From Oscillospiraceae bacterium (GTDB lineage: Bacteria; Bacillota; Clostridia; Oscillospirales; Ruminococcaceae): a stretch of 15,661 nucleotides of DNA. The stretch covers positions 1-15,661 of the forward strand of contig JAHZHS010000036.1 in the NCBI GenBank assembly GCA_019420135.1, read 5' to 3'. Below, piece by piece: positions 7,115-13,758 of the stretch. The translations under genes and the position numbers were made by a program. The notes under the pieces are model-generated. The model ran no database searches, was not told the origin of the DNA, and saw nothing but the letters and a program-made list of their open reading frames with translations. Numbering within the stretch: position 1 is the stretch's first letter; every line of letters starts with the position of its first letter.

Positions 7115-7765
7115 ATGATTCAGTTAAGTCCTTCCATCCTGGCGGCGGATTTTGCCGACCTGGGACGGGAATGCCGCAAGGTCCTGGACGCCGGGGCCGA
7201 TATGCTGCACATTGACGTGATGGACGGCCATTTTGTGCCCAACATCAGCCTGGGCGTGCCGGTGGTGGCCAGCCTGTCCAAGGCCGTCGCCGACGCCTTT
7301 TACGCTGTGTGGCTCATGATCTCGGAGCCGGTGCGCTACGCCCCGGAGTTTGTTAAAGCGGGGGCCTCCTGCATCACCTTCCACATCGAGACGGTGGAGG
7401 ACGCTGCCGAGGCGGTCAAAGCCATCCATGCCCTGGGGGTGGGGGCCGGTGTCAGCATCAAGCCCGCCACCCCCGTGGAGGCCATCCTGCCCATCCTGGA
7501 TCAGGTGGAGATGGTACTGGTCATGAGCGTGGAACCGGGCTTCGGCGGGCAGAAGTTCATGCCTGCCGCCGTGGACAAGATCGCTGCCCTGGACGCTTAC
7601 CGCCGGGAACACGGCCTGAGCTTCAAGCTCTCGGTGGACGGGGGCATCAACAGCCAGACCGGCGCCCTGTGCACCAGGGCAGGCGCCGACATCCTTGTGG
7701 CGGGCAGCCAGGTCTTTGCCGCCGCCGATCCCGCCGCCGCTGTGGCCGAGCTTCGCGCCCTGTAA
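7115..7765 (+). CDS. rpe: Ribulose-phosphate 3-epimerase family protein with altered metal site
   Basis: The protein has 216 residues, with ATG 7115 after an AAGGGGAAAAAGGGA purine tract. The fold is a clear ribulose-5-phosphate 3-epimerase TIM barrel: SPSILAADFADL, H32 and D34 in LHIDVMDGHFVPN, VEPGFGGQKFMP, and D175 in SVDGGIN, followed by GADILVAGSQVF. The enzyme normally interconverts ribulose 5-phosphate and xylulose 5-phosphate in the pentose phosphate pathway using a metal held by two His and two Asp. The family motif DVHLMI is replaced here by AVWLMI (A64, W66), so the third metal ligand, equivalent to E. coli His67, is absent while the other three remain. Activity is therefore in doubt, or the substrate differs. 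The fold assignment is firm and the function less so. The gene is 16 bases ahead of the RnfD-like gene and probably in the same transcript. Confidence 0.85.
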   Translation: MIQLSPSILAADFADLGRECRKVLDAGADMLHIDVMDGHFVPNISLGVPVVASLSKAVADAFYAVWLMISEPVRYAPEFVKAGASCITFHIETVEDAAEAVKAIHALGVGAGVSIKPATPVEAILPILDQVEMVLVMSVEPGFGGQKFMPAAVDKIAALDAYRREHGLSFKLSVDGGINSQTGALCTRAGADILVAGSQVFAAADPAAAVAELRAL

Positions 7766-7780
7766 ACAAAAGGAGCTACC

Positions 7781-8800
7781 ATGCCAAGACATCCCAAAAT
7801 CGAGCGCAGCGCCAACTACACCTATTACACCGATATCCTGTGGTGCAGTGTGCCGCTCTTTGCCATGAGCTGCTACTACTACGGCGCCCGCCCGGCCCTG
7901 CTGGGTCTGGTCGCCGCCGCCACCGCCTATCTGTGCGACTGCGTTCTGGCCCCGCTGCACGGCCACGGCTACCAGCCCCATGAGCCCTCCAGCGAGTGCT
8001 TTGCCGTGCTGGTGGCACTGCTGCTGCCTGCCAGCGTGCCCTACTATATCGTCATTGCCGGGGCCATCGTGGCGGTATTTGCCAAGGAGACCTTCGGCGG
8101 CGAGGAACACTATCCCTTCCACCCGTCGGCTGTGGGCCTGGCTGTGGTGGGCCTGTCCTGGCCCTCCCAGGTCTTTTTCTACCCCACGCCGGGCACGCCT
8201 CTGCCCCTGTGGGACGCCTCCGACACGCTGCTCACCGCCGGCATGAACGCCACCCTGAGCAGCGGCGGCCTGCCCACCGCCAGCACCCTCAACCTGGCCA
8301 CCGGCAACGTGGCGGGACCTTCCGGCACCTGTGCCATCCTGGTCATCGCCGCCTGCGGGCTGTATCTGCTGGTCCGGGGACACCTGAAACTGTCCACCTT
8401 CCTGCCCTATCTCATCGTCTGTGTGGCCATCCCCTGGCTGCTGCCCAACCTCAATGAGCTGCCGTCCTTCAGCTTCCCCTGGGAGTATGTTCAGCAGCGC
8501 ATCTATCTGGAAAAGTATATCGTGCTGTCCGGCACCATGCTGTTCGGCGGCATCTTCCTGGCCAGCGAGCCGGTCACCCAGCCCAACCGCCATACCAGCC
8601 GCATCATCTACGGCCTTGCCCTGGGCGTTTTTGCCACGGCCATGCGCTATTTCAGCGACTATGAGACCGGCGTCTGCTTTGCGCTTTTGCTGGTCAACGC
8701 CATCCCCGAATGGCTGGACCTGGTAGCCCGCCGTGCCGAGCGCGTCCGATTTATGAAGAAGGAGGAACGGCGTCTTGCAAAACACACCAAACCGGAATAA
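7781..8800 (+). CDS. Divergent RnfD/NqrB-like membrane protein
   Basis: The protein has 339 residues, with ATG 7781 after AAAAGGAG. RnfD is the flavin-carrying membrane subunit of the Rnf complex, which couples ferredoxin:NAD electron transfer to ion pumping. Family signs are a start like that of clostridial RnfD proteins, HPSAVGLAVVGLSWPS (the NPAAVG...SWP segment), an LATGNVAGPSG block (the GNxxGxxGET segment), and many membrane segments over about 20-310, including GTMLFGGIFLASEPVTQPN. The expected covalent-FMN motif (D-x-x-T/S-G/S-A-T) aligns with residues 163-169, GLPTAST. T169 is in place, but the Asp is Gly and the residues before Thr are changed. The gene overlaps the next by 26 bases. 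Assignment to the RnfD/NqrB superfamily is confident. A role in a true Rnf complex is doubtful, because RnfB, RnfC and RnfG are absent here. Confidence 0.85.
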   Translation: MPRHPKIERSANYTYYTDILWCSVPLFAMSCYYYGARPALLGLVAAATAYLCDCVLAPLHGHGYQPHEPSSECFAVLVALLLPASVPYYIVIAGAIVAVFAKETFGGEEHYPFHPSAVGLAVVGLSWPSQVFFYPTPGTPLPLWDASDTLLTAGMNATLSSGGLPTASTLNLATGNVAGPSGTCAILVIAACGLYLLVRGHLKLSTFLPYLIVCVAIPWLLPNLNELPSFSFPWEYVQQRIYLEKYIVLSGTMLFGGIFLASEPVTQPNRHTSRIIYGLALGVFATAMRYFSDYETGVCFALLLVNAIPEWLDLVARRAERVRFMKKEERRLAKHTKPE

Positions 8801-9695
8801 ACCCCGCAGCGGCAAGGCAGGCAAGGGCAAACAGCAGCCTGAGCGCTCCCAGACGCTGATCATCCCTCAGATCTCTCCCGAAATGCTGGAAAGCGCCCGC
8901 CGTGCCGCCATGGAGGGCAAGACCCAGCAGGAGATCGAACAGGCCGCCATGGCGGCGGAACAGCAGCGCCAGGCGCAGGCAGCCCAGACCACGACGGAAA
9001 CGCCAAAACCGGCGCCCAAGCCCGCCGCCCCCAGGCGCAAGACCCGCGCCGAGGCGGAGGCCGAGCTGGACCAGAAGATCCACGACGACCACCTCTGGCT
9101 CAACAACCCCATCATGATGCGGGGCCTGGGCCTGGCTCCGGTCATTGCGGCGGCCTACAACTGGGACAACGCGGTCATGCTGTGTGCGGCGGCAGTGCTG
9201 CTGCTCACCACCACCCGCCTGCTGGCGGTGGCCGTCTGCCACCTGACTGGCAACCGCTTCCGCCCGGTGATCTATGTCTACTCGGCCGCGATCCTGTATA
9301 TCCCGGCCTACTGCATTCTGTATGCCTGGTTCGGCACCGATCTGTCGCTGCTGGGCATCTATCTGCCCCTTCTGGCGGTGGAGTCCGCCATCGTCAAGCG
9401 CATGGAAAGCCCCGATCTGGAACCTTTGGGCGAGGCACTCCGCCGCGGCATCAACAACACCGTAGGCCTGTGCATCGCGGTGCTGCTGGTGGGCTTTGTG
9501 CGTGAACTGCTGGGTTCCGGCATGGCCTTCGGCAATATCGTCATGGAGACCGCTCCGCTGCCCATCGTGCAGCAGCCTGCGGGCGGCTTCATCCTGCTGG
9601 GCCTTATCGCCGCGGCATGGACGGGCATTGCCAATGCGTACACCCACTTCAAGCGCGAGGAGGTGCGCCACCAATATGCTCAACGTCACCACTGA
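8775..9695 (+). CDS. Divergent RnfE/NqrD-like membrane protein with long N-terminal extension
   Basis: The protein has 306 residues, starting at TTG 8775 inside the end of the RnfD-like gene. AGGAGG at 8760-8765 supports this start, and the next in-frame ATG (8883) has no ribosome binding site. Residues 1 to about 100 are hydrophilic: a basic start, a Gln/Ala-rich helix (TQQEIEQAAMAAEQQRQ), a Pro/Ala/Lys linker (PKPAPKPAAPRRK) and AEAEAELDQKIHDDHLW. The membrane part begins LNNPIMMRGLGLAPV, matching the NPVLVQxLGLCP start of RnfE/NqrD, and includes IYLPLLAVESAI (family IPLIVVNCAI) and VRELLGSGMAFG (family IREILGSG). The two Cys ligands of the membrane [2Fe-2S] cluster correspond to Ala121 and Ser204. 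RnfE proteins are usually near 200-230 residues and lack such an extension. The fold call is confident and an electron-transfer role is unlikely as the sequence stands. Confidence 0.82.
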   Translation: MQNTPNRNKPRSGKAGKGKQQPERSQTLIIPQISPEMLESARRAAMEGKTQQEIEQAAMAAEQQRQAQAAQTTTETPKPAPKPAAPRRKTRAEAEAELDQKIHDDHLWLNNPIMMRGLGLAPVIAAAYNWDNAVMLCAAAVLLLTTTRLLAVAVCHLTGNRFRPVIYVYSAAILYIPAYCILYAWFGTDLSLLGIYLPLLAVESAIVKRMESPDLEPLGEALRRGINNTVGLCIAVLLVGFVRELLGSGMAFGNIVMETAPLPIVQQPAGGFILLGLIAAAWTGIANAYTHFKREEVRHQYAQRHH

Positions 9696-10323
9696 GCTCA
9701 GCGTGCTGCAGGCGGTGCTGAAATTCTTCAGCTATGCCGTCATGGCCGTCTTTGCTGAAAATATCGTCTTTACCCATGGCATGGGTGTGTCGCGCCTGCT
9801 CAAGTTGGTGGAGGACCGGGATATCCGCACCCTGCAATACTGTGTCCCCATCATTCTGGTGCAGCTGGTGTCGGCGCCCCTGGGCTGGATGGCCCATGAC
9901 TGGTTCTTCCCCTGGATCCGGGACTATCTGCCCGGCTGGCTTCCCGCCACCGCCCTGCGCCCCCTTATCTATCTGACCTGCGCCACGGCCGCCATGGCGG
10001 TGGTCTGGCTGATCCTCTGCCTCGGCGGCAAACACAGCCGCGCCTACCGGGAACAGCTGCCCCTTGCTACCTATAACTGCTGCATTCTGGGCACCATCCT
10101 CATCTGCGCCAACCAGAACTTCACCCTGCTGGAGACCATCGCCTTCAGCCTGGGCAGCGGCATCGGCTATCTCTTCGCCGTGGCCATTGTGGACGAGGGC
10201 CGACGCCGTCTGCGCAGCAAGGATGTCCCCGGCGTCTTCAAGGGCCTGCCCAGTTCCCTCATCTACATCGGCATCCTGTCCCTTGCCATCTACGGCCTGG
10301 TGGGCCATTCCATCACCGCCTGA
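9676..10323 (+). CDS. Divergent RnfA/NqrE-like membrane protein
   Basis: The protein has 215 residues. ATG 9676 overlaps the RnfE-like gene by 20 bases and follows GAGGAGGTG (9657-9665); longer readings of this frame have no supporting ribosome binding site. In Rnf and Nqr, RnfA/NqrE pairs with RnfE/NqrD in inverted topology and together they hold a [2Fe-2S] cluster in the membrane. The N-terminal segment ENIVFTHGMGVSRLL aligns with NNFVLSQFLGICPFL, which puts Ser39 at the cysteine position. The second site, YNCCILGTIL (family TNCAVLG), keeps C135. The C-terminal half matches well: FSLGSGIGYLFAVAIVDEGRRRL, then DVPGVFKGLPSSLIYIGILSLAIYGLVG (family DVPxxFRGxPxxLIxAGLMSLAFxGF, quoted in parts). 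Several transmembrane helices are evident. With only one of four cluster ligands left in this pair of proteins, a cluster is not expected. Confidence 0.82.
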   Translation: MLNVTTELSVLQAVLKFFSYAVMAVFAENIVFTHGMGVSRLLKLVEDRDIRTLQYCVPIILVQLVSAPLGWMAHDWFFPWIRDYLPGWLPATALRPLIYLTCATAAMAVVWLILCLGGKHSRAYREQLPLATYNCCILGTILICANQNFTLLETIAFSLGSGIGYLFAVAIVDEGRRRLRSKDVPGVFKGLPSSLIYIGILSLAIYGLVGHSITA

Positions 10324-10346
10324 CGCCTGAAAAGGAGTAATGTCCC

Positions 10347-11639
10347 ATGTCCAACCAAACATCCCGGTGCTTTGTACCGGCCCGCATTCTGCTGCCCGCC
10401 CCGGGCACGCCCCTGGATCCCTGGGCCTGCATTGCGGTGGATCAGTTCACCTCCCAGCCCGAATACTGGCAGAAAGCCGAGGCCCTGGCCAAGGACAAGC
10501 CCAGCACCCTGCACATCGTCCTGCCGGAAGCCTACCTGGGCACCGACGGGGAGGAGGCACGGCTGGAATCCATCCGCCGCACCATGTCGGACTACCGCCG
10601 CAGCCTGCTGACCCGGGTGGTCAACGGCTTTGTCTACCTGGAACGCACCCAGATGGACGGCACCGTCCGCCAGGGTCTGGTGGGCGCCGTGGACCTGGAG
10701 GCATACAGTTTTGAAAAGAACGCCACCCCCGCCATTCGTCCCAGCGAGAACACAGTGGTGGAGCGCATCCCGCCCCGGCTGCGGGTGCGCCGGGGGGCGG
10801 AGCTGGAGACGCCCCACGTCATGCTGCTGGCCGACGACGAGGACTGTACCCTCATCGAGCCCATCGGCCGGGAAACGTCCCGCCTGCCCCTGTTGTACGA
10901 CGGGGAGCTCATGCTGGGAGGGGGGCACCTCACCGGCTGGGCGGTGGAGGACCCCGCCCTCATTGCGCAGATCGAAGCGGCGGTGGCAGGCCTGGGGGAC
11001 CCGGCCCGCTACGCAGCCCGCTGGCCTGAGGCCGCCGGCCAGCCGCCCATGACGCTGGCGGTGGGGGACGGCAACCACTCCCTGGCCACCGCCAAGGCCT
11101 ACTGGGAGGAGCGCAAGCAGACCCTGACCCCGGCGCAGCGGGAAACCGACCCCGCCCGGTACTGTCTGGTGGAGGTGTGCAACGTGCATTCCCCGGCCAT
11201 TGAAATCGAGCCCATCCACCGGGTGCTCTTCGGCATCGGGGAAGATGGGGTTGTGGCAAAGCTCCAAAGCTGGGCGGACAGCCGGGGCATCCGCCTGGGA
11301 GACGGGGGAGAGCAGTGCTTTACCCTGGTCAGCCCGGAGGGGGAGCACACCATCGGCATGTCCGGCGCCCTGGAGCCCCTGACGGTGGGCACGGCGGAAG
11401 CCTTTGTGGGCGCTTTGCTGGCCGATTGCCCCGACGCCTCGGTGGACTACGTCCACGGGGAGGATGCGGTGCGGCAGCTGGCCCGGAAGGGTGCCGTGGG
11501 CATGCTCATGCCGGGACTGAAAAAGGCCGACCTCTTCCGCGGGGTGGTGCTGGGCGGCGTGCTGCCGCGCAAGACCTTTAGCATGGGCCACGCGGAGGAA
11601 AAACGATATTACAACGAGTGCCGCAGTCTGGTGGATTGA
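10347..11639 (+). CDS. DUF1015 family protein
   Basis: The protein has 430 residues, with ATG 10347 after AAAGGAG (10331-10337). It matches the DUF1015 family in length and layout: an opening with PARILLPAP and DPWACIAVDQFTSQPEYW, VNGFVYLERT, the signature VGDGNHSLATAKAYWE (239 onward, with D241, N243 and H244), CNVHSPAIEIEPIHRVLF, and a C-terminal LPRKTFSMGHAEEKRYYNE. The charged GDGNHS motif suggests an enzyme active site, but I know no established biochemical function for the family. There is no signal peptide or membrane segment, so it should be cytoplasmic. It starts 24 bases after the RnfA-like gene and is probably co-transcribed with it. Related genes in other clostridia can lie near serine biosynthesis genes, but none are present here. 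Confidence 0.88.
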   Translation: MSNQTSRCFVPARILLPAPGTPLDPWACIAVDQFTSQPEYWQKAEALAKDKPSTLHIVLPEAYLGTDGEEARLESIRRTMSDYRRSLLTRVVNGFVYLERTQMDGTVRQGLVGAVDLEAYSFEKNATPAIRPSENTVVERIPPRLRVRRGAELETPHVMLLADDEDCTLIEPIGRETSRLPLLYDGELMLGGGHLTGWAVEDPALIAQIEAAVAGLGDPARYAARWPEAAGQPPMTLAVGDGNHSLATAKAYWEERKQTLTPAQRETDPARYCLVEVCNVHSPAIEIEPIHRVLFGIGEDGVVAKLQSWADSRGIRLGDGGEQCFTLVSPEGEHTIGMSGALEPLTVGTAEAFVGALLADCPDASVDYVHGEDAVRQLARKGAVGMLMPGLKKADLFRGVVLGGVLPRKTFSMGHAEEKRYYNECRSLVD

Positions 11640-11674
11640 TGCCCCGGCGGCCCGCAGATTGAGAGGAATGGAAG

Positions 11675-12244
11675 ATGGCAAACAACGAACGACCCGAGGC
11701 CGCGGCAGGCAGCGTCAGCTCTTCGGCGCGCCGCCGCCGTCGCCGCCGCAGCCAGCAGGGCACGGCAAAGACGGCGCAGCAGGGCCAGCAAGGTCAGCAG
11801 CAGGGGCAGCAGTCCCAGCAGCCCGCCCGGCAGCCCGCCCGCGGCAACGGCGGAAATAATGGTGCCTCCCGCCAGGGCGGCGGCCAGCGCCAGGCCAGAC
11901 CCGCGGCAGGGGAGGCAAAGGCGCCCGCCCGTTCCGCAGGCCGGAACAGCCAGCCCCAGGCCCAGAACAGCCGCCGCCGGGGCAGTCAGCCCCAGGAGGC
12001 ACAGCCCGCCCGCCCGCAGCGCCCTGCCCGCAGCGAGGAACCCCGCCGCGCACCGTCCCCCCGCCGGGGCCGTCAGCCCGCCGCCGAGGAGGACCCGGGG
12101 CTCATTCTCATCAGCCGCCGCCCGCCCAAACAGAAGTACGCCAACTTTGAGGAGTACATTGCGGCCCACGGCGGTGTGACCTCCCCCTTGCCCGGGGAGG
12201 TCGCCCCCGCCGGAGAAGCCGCCGACAAGGCCTCCGGCAAGTAA
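11675..12244 (+). CDS. Small, very basic, disordered Arg/Gln-rich protein
   Basis: The protein has 189 residues, with ATG 11675 after GAGAGGA (11661-11667). I do not recognise a family. It starts with a Ser/Ala stretch and a run of seven Arg, then short Gln repeats (QGQQGQQQGQQSQQ), then Gly/Asn/Gln/Arg/Pro-rich sequence with SRRR, PRRGR and similar basic clusters to about residue 140. The C-terminal part is different and more ordered: an acidic EED, then PGLILISRRPPKQKYANFEE and YIAAHGG, then an acidic/alanine tail. There are no Cys or Trp residues, no signal peptide and no membrane segment. The composition suits binding to RNA, DNA or another polyanion, with the C-terminal segment as a possible docking motif; this is inference. 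It is the last gene of the rightward run, 35 bases after the DUF1015 gene, and ends before a strong terminator. Confidence 0.75.
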   Translation: MANNERPEAAAGSVSSSARRRRRRRSQQGTAKTAQQGQQGQQQGQQSQQPARQPARGNGGNNGASRQGGGQRQARPAAGEAKAPARSAGRNSQPQAQNSRRRGSQPQEAQPARPQRPARSEEPRRAPSPRRGRQPAAEEDPGLILISRRPPKQKYANFEEYIAAHGGVTSPLPGEVAPAGEAADKASGK

Positions 12245-12304
12245 GACGGACCCTGCCGTCTGTCTGCCGGGACTGCATCCCGGAACTGCATGAAAGAACA
12301 AAAG

Positions 12305-12346
12305 AACGCCGGAGCTCTGCGCAACCCGCAAAGCTCTGGCGTTTTT
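12305..12346 (+). terminator. Strong hairpin terminator, probably bidirectional
   Basis: Positions 12305-12321 pair with 12327-12343 over 17 positions with one G-U pair and one C-A mismatch. The loop is five bases (12322-12326) and a T5 run (12342-12346) follows. It ends the rightward run that began at 128. An A-rich stretch upstream (12292-12306) becomes a U-rich tail on the other strand, so it may also stop leftward transcripts leaving the polymerase gene. Confidence 0.85.
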
Positions 12347-12400
12347 CTGTTTCCTATAGAGCGGCAGCCCGGCCGCAGAAACTTCCCGGCCAGGGGAGGG

Positions 12401-12427
12401 AGAAAAGCCCTGCCCCGGCGGCGGGGC
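12401..12427 (-). terminator. Possible leftward terminator after the Y-family polymerase gene
   Basis: GCCCCG (12412-12417) and CGGGGC (12422-12427) form a perfect 6-bp stem with a 4-base loop. Read leftward, AGGGC and then TTTTCT follow it. The stem is GC-rich but the U-run is short and four to five bases away, so this is weaker than the hairpin at 12305. The rest of 12347-12465 shows nothing I can name. Confidence 0.35.
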
Positions 12428-12465
12428 GGCATCTTTCTTCGTGGTCTTTCCCCGAAAACGGTGTA

Positions 12466-13728
12466 TCACTGCCCTTTTTTTCGCTTGTCCCTGGCCTTGG
12501 CGGCGGACAGCGCCCCTGGGGTGACGGGTTTGTCGGCGGGGTCCAGCAGACGGGCCCGCACCACCGCCTTGTCCCCGAACCGGCTGCGCAGGGCGTCGGC
12601 GGCCCGGTCCAGCTTTTCCTGCTTGTCGCTGTGATGGGCGTCGGTGAAAAGATCCAGCTGCTCGAACTGGTCGGCGCTGGTCTTTTCGGCGGTCACCCCC
12701 ACCAGCCGCACCGGGCGGTGGGGCCACATCTGGCGGATGAGCTGCCGGGCGGTCTGGTAGATGGTCTCGGTGGTGTTGGTGGGATTGGCCAGCACCGTCT
12801 GGTGGGAGGTCCGGCGGAAGAGGTTGTCCACCAGCTGCACCGTCACCACCCGGGCGGTCCTGCCGTCGGCCCGCAGCCGCCCCGCCACCGACTCGGACAG
12901 GGCCAGCAGGGTGGCGTCGGCCTGGTCGGGGCGGGTCAGGTCCTCGGGCAGGGTCACGCTGTTGCCGTAGCTGTTGTCCTTGACCTCCCGCTTGCCCAGG
13001 GGCGTGCCCTCGATGCCGTTGGCGTGGCGGCGCAGGCTGTCCCCCCGAACCCCGAAGGCTCCCCGCAGCACCTCGGGGTCGGCGTGGGCCAGATCCCCCA
13101 CCGTGCGGATGCCCAGGGCGTCCAGGGTGCGCACGGCGCTGGGCCCCACCCCAAAGAGATTTCCCACCGGCAGGGGCCAGAGTTTTTGCGGCACCTCCTC
13201 AGGCCAGAGAGTGTGGGTGCGGTTGGGCTTTTCAAAGTCGGAGGCGGTCTTGGCCAGCAGCCGGTTCACCGACACCCCCACGTTGACGGTGAAGCCCAGC
13301 TCCCGCAATACCCGCTCCCGCAGGGCGTCGGCGGCCTCCACCGGCGGACCGAACAGCCCCTCGCTGCCCGTCATCTCCACAAAGGCCTCGTCGATGCTGA
13401 ACTGCTCCACCACGGGGGAGTAGTCGTTGAGGATGGCGATGAGCCCCTTGCTGCACTGGACGTACCAGTCAAAGTCGGGGGGCGTCACAATGAGGTCGGG
13501 GCATTTCAGCCGGGCGGAAAACAGCGATTCCCCCGTGTGGATGCCGTATTTTTTGGCGGCCTGGCTTTTGGCCAGCACCACCCCGTGGCGCTTTTCCTCG
13601 TTGCCGCCCACCGCCGAGGGCACGGTGCGCAGATCCAGGGTCTCGCCCTTCTGCAGCAGCCGCAGGGCCGACCAGGACAGAAAGGCCGAGTTGACATCCA
13701 CATGAAACCATACTTTCCTCACGGCCAT
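12466..13728 (-). CDS. dinB: Y-family DNA polymerase (DNA polymerase IV type)
   Basis: The protein has 420 residues, with ATG 13728 preceded on its strand by AAGGGAGGG. It is a translesion polymerase that copies past DNA damage with low fidelity. The palm carries D11 in HVDVNSAF and the D113-E114 pair in SIDEAFVEMT, the catalytic acids. F16 is in the position of the steric gate that excludes ribonucleotides. VNVGVSVNRLLAKTASDFEKP and the helix-hairpin-helix segments near LFGVGPSAVRTLDALGIRTVGD follow (quoted in parts), then the little-finger domain. QLDLF at 357-361 is a good beta-clamp binding motif, and a Lys/Arg-rich tail (KARDKRKKGQ) ends the protein. The start HVDVNSAF, instead of DMDCFF, is a form I associate with clostridial family members. 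It lies 30 bases after the aldo/keto reductase gene and probably shares its promoter; I saw no SOS operator. Confidence 0.93.
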   Translation of the reverse strand: MAVRKVWFHVDVNSAFLSWSALRLLQKGETLDLRTVPSAVGGNEEKRHGVVLAKSQAAKKYGIHTGESLFSARLKCPDLIVTPPDFDWYVQCSKGLIAILNDYSPVVEQFSIDEAFVEMTGSEGLFGPPVEAADALRERVLRELGFTVNVGVSVNRLLAKTASDFEKPNRTHTLWPEEVPQKLWPLPVGNLFGVGPSAVRTLDALGIRTVGDLAHADPEVLRGAFGVRGDSLRRHANGIEGTPLGKREVKDNSYGNSVTLPEDLTRPDQADATLLALSESVAGRLRADGRTARVVTVQLVDNLFRRTSHQTVLANPTNTTETIYQTARQLIRQMWPHRPVRLVGVTAEKTSADQFEQLDLFTDAHHSDKQEKLDRAADALRSRFGDKAVVRARLLDPADKPVTPGALSAAKARDKRKKGQ

Positions 13729-13758
13729 GGCGGTACCCTCCCTTCGGCGGCAGACGGT

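Noticed and set aside
9496..9675. Upstream in-frame extension of the RnfA-like protein
   Set aside because: The extra 60 residues overlap the RnfE-like gene, look like out-of-frame Arg/Ser/Pro/Cys-rich sequence and have no supporting ribosome binding site, whereas ATG 9676 does.
11760..11830. Short tandem-looking CAG/CAGCAG repeats
   Set aside because: They encode the Gln repeats of the basic low-complexity protein and have irregular units and no spacer structure, so they are neither CRISPR nor a designed tandem array.
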